Shown here piece after piece: positions 52,710-62,229 of a DNA stretch of 64,000 bases. The position numbers and the translations under genes are program-made. The DNA is from Flavobacterium frigidarium DSM 17623. GTDB lineage: Bacteria > Bacteroidota > Bacteroidia > Flavobacteriales > Flavobacteriaceae. The notes below the pieces were generated by a model. That model was not told the origin of the DNA. It worked only from the letters and a program-made list of their open reading frames with translations, and did not search any database. The stretch's first letter is position 1. Every line of letters starts with the position of its first letter. The stretch covers positions 62,001-126,000 of the forward strand of contig NZ_AUDO01000010.1 of NCBI RefSeq assembly GCF_000425505.1, given 5' to 3'.

Positions 52710-54020
52710 ATGTTAGCAACACTTAAAAAACATATTGAAACCAATTTACCTTTTCTTCTAAATAAAAAACTGCTACTTGCCACAAGTGGTGGATTAGACA
52801 GTATGGTAATGGCGCATCTTTTTAAAGATTTACAATTTAATATCGCTATCGCCCACTGCAATTTTCAATTGCGTGGAGTGGACAGTTTTAAAGATCAAAA
52901 ATTTGTTCAAGATTTCGCTGAAGAAAATGAGATACCGGTCAACATAACGCAATTTGATACAAAAGCATTTGCAGCTGATTATAAGTTGTCAACTCAGGTG
53001 GCAGCTAGAGATTTGCGTTACAACTGGTTTCATGAATTGCTTAATGAGGAAGGGTATGATTATGTTTTAACCGCACATCATGCTGATGATAACTTAGAAA
53101 CTTTCCTAATTAATTTAAGTAGGGGAACTGGCTTAGAAGGCTTGACTGGTATTCCAGAGGAAAATGGAAGTATCGTGCGACCATTATTGCACTTTAAGCG
53201 TGCAGAAATTTTGGAGTACGCAAAAGAGAACAGTATTACTTGGCGTGAGGATGCAAGTAATGCCTCTGATAAATATTTACGCAATAAAATTAGACATCAC
53301 TTAGTTCCCTTATTGCAGGAAATAAATCCTAATTTTATGGAGGCTTTTCAAAAGACGCAATCTTATTTACAAGAATCGGCAGGACTTGTCGAGGATGCTT
53401 CAATAATGGTGTATCAGCAAGTGGCAAAACAAGAAGAGGATAGTATTACTTTCGATTTAAATCAATTAAAAAAATTACCAAACTACAACGCCTATTTGTA
53501 TCAGTGGCTCAGCGAGTTTGGATTTACAGCATGGAATGATGTTTACGATTTAGTAGACGCCGTGTCAGGAAAACAAATCTTTGCGTCTAATTTTCGATTA
53601 TTAAAAAACAGAGACAGTTTAATTTTAAGCAAAATTCTAGTCGAGGATGCGGTTGGTACTCATTTTATAGATAAAGAACAGCACGAGATTAGTATTCCCA
53701 TTAAAATAACCTTTAAAAGTGTTGCTAATCCAGCTTTTGAATCGAATAAGATTATATTTGTAGACGGGGATAAATTGCAGTATCCACTAGAGTTGAAACG
53801 CTGGCAAAAGGGAGATAGTTTTCAACCTTTTGGGATGGGCGGGAAATCAAAAAAGCTGAGTAAATTTTTCAAAGATGAAAAATTATCGCTTTTAGAAAAA
53901 GAGCAATGTTGGCTATTATGGTCTGCAAATACACTTGTTTGGATTACTGGTTTGCGACAGGACGAACGCTTTAAAATTACAGAGAACACCACTAATATAT
54001 TAAAAATAGAATTGGAATAA
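52710..54020 (+). CDS. tilS: tRNA(Ile)-lysidine synthetase TilS
   Basis: A 436-residue enzyme with the PP-loop SGGLDS (26-31), followed by AHCNFQLRG and AARDLRYNW, and HHADDNLETFLINLSRG; the C-terminal domain includes RWQKGDSFQPFGMGG. It attaches lysine to cytidine-34 of tRNA-Ile(CAU), an essential modification. Complete at both ends, and its stop overlaps the dsbD start (TAATG), indicating coupling. Confidence 0.93.
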   Translation: MLATLKKHIETNLPFLLNKKLLLATSGGLDSMVMAHLFKDLQFNIAIAHCNFQLRGVDSFKDQKFVQDFAEENEIPVNITQFDTKAFAADYKLSTQVAARDLRYNWFHELLNEEGYDYVLTAHHADDNLETFLINLSRGTGLEGLTGIPEENGSIVRPLLHFKRAEILEYAKENSITWREDASNASDKYLRNKIRHHLVPLLQEINPNFMEAFQKTQSYLQESAGLVEDASIMVYQQVAKQEEDSITFDLNQLKKLPNYNAYLYQWLSEFGFTAWNDVYDLVDAVSGKQIFASNFRLLKNRDSLILSKILVEDAVGTHFIDKEQHEISIPIKITFKSVANPAFESNKIIFVDGDKLQYPLELKRWQKGDSFQPFGMGGKSKKLSKFFKDEKLSLLEKEQCWLLWSANTLVWITGLRQDERFKITENTTNILKIELE

Positions 54021-56080
54021 TGAAAAAAATCATCTTTTTACTACTTACATTTTTGGCTTTTGCCAATGTAGATGCGCAAATTTTAGATCCTGCAAAATGG
54101 ACAACTAAAATAGAACGTAAATCTGAGAACACTTATTTGTTGACATTTGATGGGACAATTGAAAAAGATTGGCATCTCTACTCTCAATTTACACCCGATG
54201 GAGGACCTCTTGCTCTGGAAATTGTGTTTAAAAATAGTAAAGGCAATTTTTCTTTGATAGGTAAAGCCACCGAGAGCAAAACAAGAACTGCCTATAATGA
54301 TATTTTTGAAGTGAATGAAACTTTTTTTGAGAAGAAAGCTCAAATTCAGCAAGTTGTAAAAGTTACTAACGCCGCATTAACAAAGATTGAAGTGGCGCTT
54401 AATTACCAAGTTTGTAAAGAGGTTTGTATCAATCAAGAAAAGAAATTCACATTCAGTATCCCTGCGGCTCCAGCTTTGAATGATGGGAATGATGATGTGA
54501 AAGCTGTTGCAAATACTATCGAGGAGCAATCAATCGCAACGACTACTGATAATGCAACTGCTGTTGTCGATTCATTACAGCCTAGCTTAGGCGGTGGTGA
54601 TGTTTACACAGTATCTGATGCTAATGTGGTGACTGAAGGAAATAATACAAACAATGCACCTCGTAGCATGTGGTCAATATTTTTCTTAGCCTTTTTAGGT
54701 GGTTTGGCCGCATTGATGACTCCTTGTGTTTTCCCAATGATTCCTATGACTGTAAGCTTTTTTACAAAACAAAGTAAAAACAAAGCTAAAGGTATTAGCA
54801 ACGCTATTATTTACGGTGTGGCAATTATTGTAATCTATGTAATGTTAGGATTTGTAGTTACTTGGGTTTTTGGAGCTGATGCTTTAAATGCTTTATCTAC
54901 AAATGTGTGGTTCAATTTAATTTTCTTTGTACTGTTAGTCGTTTTTTCAGCTTCATTTTTGGGTGCATTCGAAATTATGCTTCCTAACTCATGGGCTAAT
55001 AAAGTAGATAGTCAAGCTGATAGAGGGGGAATTATAGGAATATTATTCATGGCTCTGGCATTAGCGATTGTTTCATTCTCATGCACAGGACCTATTGTAG
55101 GAACACTGTTAGTAGAAGCAGCGTCTAACGGTGGAATAGCACCTATTGTTGGGATGTTAGGATTCTCATCTGCGTTAGCCTTGCCTTTTATGTTATTTGC
55201 AATGTTTCCAGGATGGTTGAACTCATTGCCTAAATCAGGGGGATGGTTGAATACAGTAAAAGTTTTTCTTGGTTTCCTAGAATTGGCATTAGCTTTTAAA
55301 TTTTTATCGAATGCCGATTTAGTTTTACAATTGCATTTATTAGAACGTGAAGTTTTTATCGCAATATGGATTGCAATTTTCGGAACTTTAGCGCTGTATC
55401 TATTTGGTAAAATCACCTTGCCGCACGATAGTCCGTTACCACATATTTCAGTGGGACGATTGATGATGGGATTAATTGTTTTGACTTTTACAGTATACTT
55501 AATTCCAGGATTATGGGGAGCTCCTTTAAAAGTGATTAGCGCTTTCCCACCACCAATGGAATACAGCGAGAGTCCATTTGGAATAGGTAATTCAGGAAAT
55601 GTTGCAGTGAATGCAGTGTTACCAGAAGGAGCAAAAAGTGGTCCGCATGGTATTGTTGTTTTTGATGATTATGATAAAGGATTGGCGTATGCAAAAGAGG
55701 TTAATAAACCCATTATGTTAGATTTTACTGGTTTTGCATGTGTAAATTGTAGAAAAATGGAGATTAATGTATGGTCTGTACCTTCGGTATTGCAGTTGCT
55801 TAAGAATGATGTGGTGTTGATTTCACTATATGTAGACGACAAGCGCGAATTACCAAAAAGCGAACAATTTGTATCGGAAAAAACAGGCGCAGAAATTGAA
55901 ACAATTGGCGATAAATGGACCGATTTTATGATAAGTACTTATAAAACAAATACACAACCTTTATATGTTTTAACTGATCTCGAAGGAAATAGTTTAAACA
56001 CAAGTCAGCCTACGATTAGCTACGTTAATGCTACCGAATACGAAGCTTGGTTGAAAGAAGGAATTTCAAAATTTAAGTAA
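54020..56080 (+). CDS. dsbD: DsbD-type thiol:disulfide interchange protein
   Basis: A 686-residue transporter of reducing power. After a signal peptide (FANVDAQ) comes an N-terminal DsbC-like periplasmic domain with the CKEVC pair, a membrane domain with eight helices (about 225-510) bearing Cys236 (TPCVFP) and Cys355 (SCTGP), and a C-terminal thioredoxin domain with CVNC (574-577). All cysteine pairs needed for electron relay are present. It passes electrons from cytoplasmic thioredoxin to the periplasm. Overlaps tilS by one base and ends in a strong terminator. Confidence 0.9.
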   Translation: MKKIIFLLLTFLAFANVDAQILDPAKWTTKIERKSENTYLLTFDGTIEKDWHLYSQFTPDGGPLALEIVFKNSKGNFSLIGKATESKTRTAYNDIFEVNETFFEKKAQIQQVVKVTNAALTKIEVALNYQVCKEVCINQEKKFTFSIPAAPALNDGNDDVKAVANTIEEQSIATTTDNATAVVDSLQPSLGGGDVYTVSDANVVTEGNNTNNAPRSMWSIFFLAFLGGLAALMTPCVFPMIPMTVSFFTKQSKNKAKGISNAIIYGVAIIVIYVMLGFVVTWVFGADALNALSTNVWFNLIFFVLLVVFSASFLGAFEIMLPNSWANKVDSQADRGGIIGILFMALALAIVSFSCTGPIVGTLLVEAASNGGIAPIVGMLGFSSALALPFMLFAMFPGWLNSLPKSGGWLNTVKVFLGFLELALAFKFLSNADLVLQLHLLEREVFIAIWIAIFGTLALYLFGKITLPHDSPLPHISVGRLMMGLIVLTFTVYLIPGLWGAPLKVISAFPPPMEYSESPFGIGNSGNVAVNAVLPEGAKSGPHGIVVFDDYDKGLAYAKEVNKPIMLDFTGFACVNCRKMEINVWSVPSVLQLLKNDVVLISLYVDDKRELPKSEQFVSEKTGAEIETIGDKWTDFMISTYKTNTQPLYVLTDLEGNSLNTSQPTISYVNATEYEAWLKEGISKFK

Positions 56081-56081
56081 T

Positions 56082-56121
56082 AAAAAAAAATCCAATCATA
56101 ATTATGATTGGATTTTTTTTT
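56082..56121. terminator. Bidirectional terminator after dsbD
   Basis: A perfect 22-base palindrome (56091-56112, arms TCCAATCATAA) with nine A residues before and nine T residues after; it serves dsbD and the opposing amtB transcript. Confidence 0.92.
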
Positions 56122-56137
56122 GCCCGTATCCTAGTGA

Positions 56138-57445
56138 TTATAAATATTCACCATGTTGAGATAGGTCTAAGCCTAAATGCTCTTTGTCTTCGGTAACTCT
56201 TAACGGCGTAATTTTATTAACGATGAAGAAAAGGAAGTAAGAAGCAGTAAATGCAAATACAGACACAATAACCATTGCTGTTAATTGCGTAAGAAACAAA
56301 GTTGTCTCTCCAAAGATTAAACCTTGATCAGTAACCGCGGGATTAATTTCTTTTGAAGCAAAAACTCCAGTAAGTAACATACCCGTCATTCCTCCTACAC
56401 CGTGACATGCAAATACATCTAAGGCATCGTCGATTTTATCCCTCTTATGAAATTTACCAACCATAATATTACTCACAATACTACTAAATACACCTATAAA
56501 TAATGCGTTTGGTACACTTACAAAACCTGCAGCAGGAGTGATAGCAACAAGTCCTACAACGGCACCTATACAAGCGCCCATTGCTGAGACTTTGTGACCT
56601 AATATTTTATCAAAAAATACCCAAGCCATTCCAGCTCCGGCAGCAGCCACTGTTGTTGTCGCTAGTGCTTGTACTGCTAATCCATTTGCAGCAAGTGCAG
56701 ATCCAGCATTGAAACCAAACCATCCAAACCATAATAATCCAGTTCCTAATAGTACATAAGTAATACGCGCAGGATTTGGTTTTTGTCCTTTTCTCTTCCC
56801 TAAGAATATTGCTCCAGCGAGAGCTGCCCATCCAGCGCTCATGTGCACTACTGTTCCTCCAGCAAAATCTAATACACCCATTTTAAAGAAGATTCCATCT
56901 TCATGCCAAGTCATGTGACACAGCGGCGTATAAATAAACAGAATAAACAATACCATAAATGACATATAAGCCCAAAATCGAATGCGCTCTGCAAAAGCAC
57001 CTGTAATAAGTGCTGGTGTAATTATCGCAAATTTTGCTTGAAATAAAGCGTATAACATAAATGGGATAGTTCCCCAGGCTGTGGTTGATTTAACACCTTT
57101 AAACATAAAAAACTCTGTAGGATCGCCAATTATCCCTCCAATTGATGATCCAAAAGATAAACTAAATCCCACAACAACCCACAAAACGGTAACAATGATC
57201 ATTGCCATGTAGCTTTGTAACATGGTACTAATCACATTCTTCTTTCCTACCATTCCTCCATAGAAAAAACCTAACCCAGGAGTCATAATAAATACTAAAG
57301 CAGTTGCAACTATCATCCATGCGGTATCTCCAGTATCAAATTGACTTGGTTCAAGAGGGGCAGGGGTTGATGTAATCATAAAATTAGTGCATACCGTTAG
57401 CACCAAGAGAGTTATAAGAATAACACTTAAGACAATTTTTCTCAT
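56138..57445 (-). CDS. amtB: Ammonium transporter AmtB
   Basis: A 435-residue Amt/Rh channel with a signal-like first helix and about 11 further helices. The conserved GGTVVHMSAG and CHGVGGMTG blocks contain the paired pore histidines; a conserved Asp sits earlier near DTAWM. The start is set at ATG 57445: the longer in-frame option begins with TTG at 57469, which overlaps the promoter -7 motif. It transports ammonium across the inner membrane. No glnK gene is adjacent, unlike many amtB loci. Confidence 0.92.
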   Translation of the reverse strand: MRKIVLSVILITLLVLTVCTNFMITSTPAPLEPSQFDTGDTAWMIVATALVFIMTPGLGFFYGGMVGKKNVISTMLQSYMAMIIVTVLWVVVGFSLSFGSSIGGIIGDPTEFFMFKGVKSTTAWGTIPFMLYALFQAKFAIITPALITGAFAERIRFWAYMSFMVLFILFIYTPLCHMTWHEDGIFFKMGVLDFAGGTVVHMSAGWAALAGAIFLGKRKGQKPNPARITYVLLGTGLLWFGWFGFNAGSALAANGLAVQALATTTVAAAGAGMAWVFFDKILGHKVSAMGACIGAVVGLVAITPAAGFVSVPNALFIGVFSSIVSNIMVGKFHKRDKIDDALDVFACHGVGGMTGMLLTGVFASKEINPAVTDQGLIFGETTLFLTQLTAMVIVSVFAFTASYFLFFIVNKITPLRVTEDKEHLGLDLSQHGEYL

Positions 57446-57466
57446 AGATTTTATACTTTTTTTTGA

Positions 57467-57474
57467 CAAAAATA
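57467..57474 (-). promoter_or_regulatory. Bacteroidetes -7 motif before amtB
   Basis: The minus strand reads TATTTTTG, 22 bases before the ATG at 57445; because it overlaps a TTG at 57469, it decides between the two possible starts. Confidence 0.55.
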
Positions 57475-57651
57475 TAAAATGTTTTAATGTGCCATTAGTA
57501 ATTAGGTGTTCTTCTGTGTATTATTACATATTTGTTAAAATGACCCCCTATATTTTAAGGGTAGTTTTGTTTTTAGCGTGTTAAAACTGATAATTATATC
57601 AATTTAAAAAATATGTAATTGCAAGAAGCTTGTTTGATTTAGTGTTGATAT

Positions 57652-57692
57652 AAAAAAACAGAGACATTATGCTAAGCAAATGTCTCTGTTTT
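57652..57692 (-). terminator. Terminator of the amidohydrolase operon
   Basis: AAAACAGAGACATT pairs perfectly with AATGTCTCTGTTTT around a ten-base loop; the minus strand continues into a T run. Confidence 0.9.
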
Positions 57693-57725
57693 AAAATTCA
57701 TTTAGTAATAATGTACTTTCTTATA

Positions 57726-59024
57726 TTATTTTTGGTTGTACTTCTCTTTATAAATATCATTCAGTTTTGATTGATGATTTTCTAATGTGATTTTTCGACC
57801 TTGAATAAAAGCTTCAGTTAACTTATTTGTTCTCATGTCTAATGCATCTCCTTCTGAAATAAACAATGTAGCATCTTTGCCTGTTTCAAGAGTACCACAA
57901 AAGCTTTCGATACCTAAAATTTTAGCAGTATTAGCAGTTATTAATTGTAAGGCCTGTTCTTTATCTAATCCATATGCAGCACAAGTACCTGCTAGAAAAG
58001 GTAGGTTTCTTGTATTCATACGTTCCATGTCACCGCTGTTTTCTAAACCTACTACGATTCCCTTATCCGTTAACATCTTAGCCATTTTATAAGGTAAGTT
58101 AACATCTTGGTCATCAAATTCTGGCATGTCATGTACGCGTCTAAGTAAAACTCCAATACCATTTTCTTTCAGTAAATCAGCACATTTGTAAGCTTCAAAT
58201 CCACCAACAATTACTATTTTTTCTACACCAATTTCCTTTGACATTTTTACAGCATCAATAATTTGCAGTTCGTGATCTGCGTGAATAAACAGAGTTTGAC
58301 TAGCATCAAAAAGCCCTTTAGTAGATTCAAATACTAAGTTTCTTTCTTTATTGGCTTCTCCTTGAGATGCTTTTGTACTAATTAAAAAAGACTTAATATC
58401 AGCGATTTCTTTTATATAATCTTTATTCAAAGTTGCTCCCGCAGGTTCTGCCCACCAGCCGCCGCTATTATAGATTGATGGAAAGTTTAAATGAATACCA
58501 TCATTTTCTTTTACGACCCCGTCTTGGTAATTCCATGAATCTAATTGGACCACAGATGAAGTTCCTGAAATAGTTCCGCCTCGAGGTGTAATTTGTGCCA
58601 TTAAAATTCCGTTAGGTCGCACTGTTTCTATCACTTTCGATTCTGCATTGTAAGCCACTAAACTTCTAACATTTGGATTCATATCTCCCACTTCGCTCTC
58701 ATCATCAGAAGATTTTACAGCGTCGATTTCGACTAAACCTAAGGTAGAATTAGCCGCTATAAAGCCAGGATATACATGTTTGCCGGTGGCATCTATAGTT
58801 TGGTCATAAGCACCATCTGCTAATCGAATGGTGGATGCATCTGCAACTAAGGTTAATTTCCCATCTTTAAAACCTATTGCGCTGTTAGGAATTACTTGCC
58901 CAGTTCCTAAGTGAGCAGTAGCATTTAATATTAATATAGATTGTGATTGCTTTTTTGCCGGTGCATGCTGAGCAAACATCGAGGCACTAAAAAGCAAGGA
59001 TAGTATATAGCTGTATTTGTTCAT
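57726..59024 (-). CDS. Exported amidohydrolase-like protein, degenerate metal site
   Basis: A 432-residue exported protein with signal peptide (SASMFAQ); start set at ATG 59024, although an ATG at 59069 would add 15 polar residues. The fold resembles imidazolonepropionase/dihydroorotase amidohydrolases, with an N-terminal VYPGFIAANSTLGL region that should contain HxH but has Asn-Ser instead. The C-terminal LITANTAKILGIE...GTLETGKDA motif remains. With no HxH ligands the enzyme may be inactive, or act as a partner of the larger upstream protein, whose stop is 50 bases away on the same strand. Confidence 0.7.
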   Translation of the reverse strand: MNKYSYILSLLFSASMFAQHAPAKKQSQSILILNATAHLGTGQVIPNSAIGFKDGKLTLVADASTIRLADGAYDQTIDATGKHVYPGFIAANSTLGLVEIDAVKSSDDESEVGDMNPNVRSLVAYNAESKVIETVRPNGILMAQITPRGGTISGTSSVVQLDSWNYQDGVVKENDGIHLNFPSIYNSGGWWAEPAGATLNKDYIKEIADIKSFLISTKASQGEANKERNLVFESTKGLFDASQTLFIHADHELQIIDAVKMSKEIGVEKIVIVGGFEAYKCADLLKENGIGVLLRRVHDMPEFDDQDVNLPYKMAKMLTDKGIVVGLENSGDMERMNTRNLPFLAGTCAAYGLDKEQALQLITANTAKILGIESFCGTLETGKDATLFISEGDALDMRTNKLTEAFIQGRKITLENHQSKLNDIYKEKYNQK

Positions 59025-59074
59025 AGTATTTTGCTTTGTTTTATTATGAATAGGGTTCACTGTAGTCATCTTTA

Positions 59075-62062
59075 CTATTGTTCTAAAGTGTCACAGTGAT
59101 ATTCCGCTTTTTGTTTTTTCTTTGGCTCTTGCGTTTTCATTCCTTTATTTTTCTCGTCGAGCATTTGAGAAACAATTAGATTTCTATCCTTAACAATAGC
59201 AGCCCGTTTTGCTTCATCTTTTGTCATATCATAGTAGATAACTCCTTCGATTATAGTTTTTTCTGCTTTAGCATAAATAGAGAGCGGATTGTCACTCCAT
59301 AAAACCATATCAGCATCTTTCCCCACTTTTATACTACCTACTTTATCATCAATATGTAATAATTTTGCTGGATTTAAAGTGACAAATTTCCAAGCTTCTT
59401 CTTCAGATATGTTACCATATTTAACTGCTTTTGCAGCTTCTTGATTCAAACGTCTTGACATCTCTGCATCGTCTGAGTTGTAAGCAACCACTAAACCTGC
59501 GTTGTGCATGATTGGTCCATTGTAAGGAATGGCATCATTAACCTCAAATTTATAAGCCCACCAGTCAGCGAAAGTTGATGCACCAACACCGTGTTCTTTC
59601 ATCTTATCAGCAACTTTATATCCTTCTAATATGTGTGTAAAAGTGTTGACATTAAAGTTAAATTGCTCAGCAACATTCATCAGCATCAAAATTTCTGACT
59701 GAATATAAGAGTGGCAACTGATGAAGCGCTCTTTATTAATAATTTCTGCTAATGTTTGCAGTTCAAGATCCACTCTAGGTCCTTTTCCTTTTTTCTTATT
59801 CGAATTGTATGCTTTCCAACTAGCATCGTATTCTTTTGCACGCTGAAAGTAATCTATAAACACTTGTTCCACTCCCATTCTTGATTGTGGAAAACGTGTA
59901 GGATTGTTTAAACCCCAGTTAGCTTGTTTTACATTTTCACCTAAAGCAAATTTGATGAATTTAGGTTGGTCTTTGTATAGCATTTCGTCTGGAGCAGCTC
60001 CCCATTTCCATTTTACAATGGCAGAACGTCCACCAATAGGATTTGCAGAACCGTGAAGTAATTGTGATGTAGTCACCCCTCCAGCTAGTTCTCTGTAAAT
60101 ATTTACATCATCAGAGTTAACAACATCTTCGATAGTAACTTCTGCAGTAGAGTTGTGACCGCTTTCATTTACACCATTTGAAATCGCAATATGTGAATGT
60201 TCATCAATGATTCCGCTTGTGATATGTTTTCCCTTTGCATCAATAACAACAGCTCCATTATCCGATAAACCATTACCAATAGCTGCAATTTTTCCGTTTT
60301 TGACAAGGACATCAGTTTCTTTTAGTATTCCTTCTTTTTCATTTGTCCACACTGTTGCATTTTTAAACAATAAAATCTCTTGTTTCAGTTTTTCGGTGTT
60401 ACCAAAAGCTAGATTGGGATAGCTAACTGGAAGAACTACGATGTTTTTATCAGCTTCTGCCGAATCTTTTTTCTTTTCGAAATCGGCTGTTTTAGTAGCA
60501 GTCCAGTTGTATTCTTTTCCGTCAAATGCAATAGCTTTACCGCTGATGGTGCTGTTGCCATCTAAATAAGCTGTTAGTCTATTGAAATCTAAAGCGGTGC
60601 TATCCTTACCTTTAACAATAAGAGATAACCAATTATTAGTTACGCTAAGTTTACTATTTACTTTTGTAGAATCTGATAGTGTTAAGGTAGATGCGGGTGC
60701 ATTTTGTTCCCCTTTAACGCTCCATTTATAAGTGACGTTGTTAAGATTTAAAGTGTATTCCCCACGAATGTCTTTAGTGGCTCTATCAGCCATGATATAT
60801 TTTGAACCTTGAACCCAATTTTCATAAACGATAGTTTTTTTATCGAAAATTTCACCTGATGTAATCAAGAAGTTAGCTAGGGAACCTACCTTCAAACTCC
60901 CTATTTCATTACTCTTGCCTAACATTGCCGCTGGCACAGTTGTTAAAGCTTCAAGCGCTTTTGTCTTATCAAAACCGTATTGAATTGCTTTTAAAAGATT
61001 GGGTCTAAAATCGTCTACCTTTTTTAATTTATCAGTTGTTAAGGCAAATGAAACGCCATTCTCTGATAGTACTTTTAAGTTAGTAGGTGCTTGATTCCAC
61101 GCAAGTAAATCAGCAAAATCAAGTTGGCTCGCTTGGTAAGGGTTTGAAACATCAAAAGCTTCAGGGAAATTTATGGGAATAATGAAACTGGCAGTTGTTC
61201 CTTTAATTTCTGCAATTCTTTCATATTCGTTTCCAGCTCCTTTTAAAACATATTTTAAACCAAATTCTTTCGCAATTTTTGAAGCTCTTAAACTATTGAG
61301 TTTGTCATTTGCATCAAAGATTTGAACTAAATTTTCGTTAGCAATTAAGGCTTCTAATGAAACATCTTTTGTATTAGAATTTCCTTTTTTGTACCAGTCC
61401 ATGTCATAGTACATTTGGCGCAGTAAAGCCATTGACCCCATCAACGAACTCGGATATGCTTGATTTGAAGTAACGCTACGCGAAAAACTAAAGTGATTAC
61501 TTAGTTTGTTGGCAAGTAAACGGTGCGTTTGATCCTCATTATTTAGAGCTACAAGCGTTCCTGTACCTTGAGCAATTCCGTCGTTCATGTGAGTTAGTAC
61601 TACTCCAAAACCAGCTTTTAAAAGATCGACAGCTTTGTCATTATTGTAGCTAAAGTTTGCATAGGCATCTGTTTCTGGTTTAACATGTTCATTCCAGTAG
61701 TGGCCCTCTTTTCTTGTGTCGTATAATGGGTCAGATCCTCTAGAAATTCTCTTCGGACTTTCAATTCCAAAACTACTAAATAGGTCAATAAAACTTGGGT
61801 AAATATATTGTCCGTTCAGGTCTACAACGACAACATTTTTAGGAATAGTCACGTTGTTACCTACGGCTACAACTTTTCCATTTTGTATTAATAGGGTTCC
61901 TTTTTCTACAACTTGTGTAGGCGATACTACAATCTTGGCATTAGTGAAAGCAGTGTAGTTTGTGTTGTGGTGTTGGATACTTTCATTATTTGGAAAGTAT
62001 TCCTGCGCATCAATTTTTGGTACAAAAATTAGCAGCAATAGCAGCGTAAAGCGTTTTTTCAT
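59075..62062 (-). CDS. Large exported protein with two amidohydrolase modules
   Basis: A 995-residue exported protein (signal peptide ending KIDAQ; start at ATG 62062 rather than the upstream TTG). Two amidohydrolase-type modules lie in tandem: the first (about 40-440) has YPSFIDLFSSFG where HxH is expected, so its metal site is absent; the second (about 600-990) retains DEHSHIAI with HSH, an SCHSY and a THILEG block, and NSDDAEMSRRL, consistent with a functional binuclear or mononuclear site. A beta-rich spacer joins them. Peptidase or amidohydrolase action on an unknown small substrate is the reasonable guess. Confidence 0.72.
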   Translation of the reverse strand: MKKRFTLLLLLIFVPKIDAQEYFPNNESIQHHNTNYTAFTNAKIVVSPTQVVEKGTLLIQNGKVVAVGNNVTIPKNVVVVDLNGQYIYPSFIDLFSSFGIESPKRISRGSDPLYDTRKEGHYWNEHVKPETDAYANFSYNNDKAVDLLKAGFGVVLTHMNDGIAQGTGTLVALNNEDQTHRLLANKLSNHFSFSRSVTSNQAYPSSLMGSMALLRQMYYDMDWYKKGNSNTKDVSLEALIANENLVQIFDANDKLNSLRASKIAKEFGLKYVLKGAGNEYERIAEIKGTTASFIIPINFPEAFDVSNPYQASQLDFADLLAWNQAPTNLKVLSENGVSFALTTDKLKKVDDFRPNLLKAIQYGFDKTKALEALTTVPAAMLGKSNEIGSLKVGSLANFLITSGEIFDKKTIVYENWVQGSKYIMADRATKDIRGEYTLNLNNVTYKWSVKGEQNAPASTLTLSDSTKVNSKLSVTNNWLSLIVKGKDSTALDFNRLTAYLDGNSTISGKAIAFDGKEYNWTATKTADFEKKKDSAEADKNIVVLPVSYPNLAFGNTEKLKQEILLFKNATVWTNEKEGILKETDVLVKNGKIAAIGNGLSDNGAVVIDAKGKHITSGIIDEHSHIAISNGVNESGHNSTAEVTIEDVVNSDDVNIYRELAGGVTTSQLLHGSANPIGGRSAIVKWKWGAAPDEMLYKDQPKFIKFALGENVKQANWGLNNPTRFPQSRMGVEQVFIDYFQRAKEYDASWKAYNSNKKKGKGPRVDLELQTLAEIINKERFISCHSYIQSEILMLMNVAEQFNFNVNTFTHILEGYKVADKMKEHGVGASTFADWWAYKFEVNDAIPYNGPIMHNAGLVVAYNSDDAEMSRRLNQEAAKAVKYGNISEEEAWKFVTLNPAKLLHIDDKVGSIKVGKDADMVLWSDNPLSIYAKAEKTIIEGVIYYDMTKDEAKRAAIVKDRNLIVSQMLDEKNKGMKTQEPKKKQKAEYHCDTLEQ

Positions 62063-62084
62063 ATGGTTGTTAGTTAATTTCAAC

Positions 62085-62092
62085 TAAAAGTA
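62085..62092 (-). promoter_or_regulatory. Near-consensus -7 motif before amidohydrolase operon
   Basis: The minus strand reads TACTTTTA, one base off TAnnTTTG, 23 bases before the ATG at 62062. Confidence 0.35.
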
Positions 62093-62180
62093 GCAAATCA
62101 ATATAAATTACAGTTAAAAATTCAAATAATTAACAGTAGTTGGTTGTAATTTTACGTTTCGAATAAAAATAAGGTATAAA

Positions 62181-62214
62181 AAAAAGGAAATGATTGAACG
62201 TCATTTCCTTTTTT
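62181..62214. terminator. Terminator downstream of the racemase genes
   Basis: AAAAAGGAAATGA pairs with TCATTTCCTTTTT around a seven-base loop, flanked by A and T runs, so it can work on the racemase transcript and in the other direction. Confidence 0.88.
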
Positions 62215-62229
62215 ATTATTTTAATTGCT

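Noticed and set aside
55012..55416. Long minus-strand frame opposite dsbD
   Set aside because: It mirrors a conserved plus-strand gene, has low-complexity composition and no start context; similar shadows occur opposite mcrB (13326-13646) and other genes.
57446..57469. Longer amtB start at TTG 57469
   Set aside because: The TTG overlaps the promoter -7 motif, which would leave no leader.
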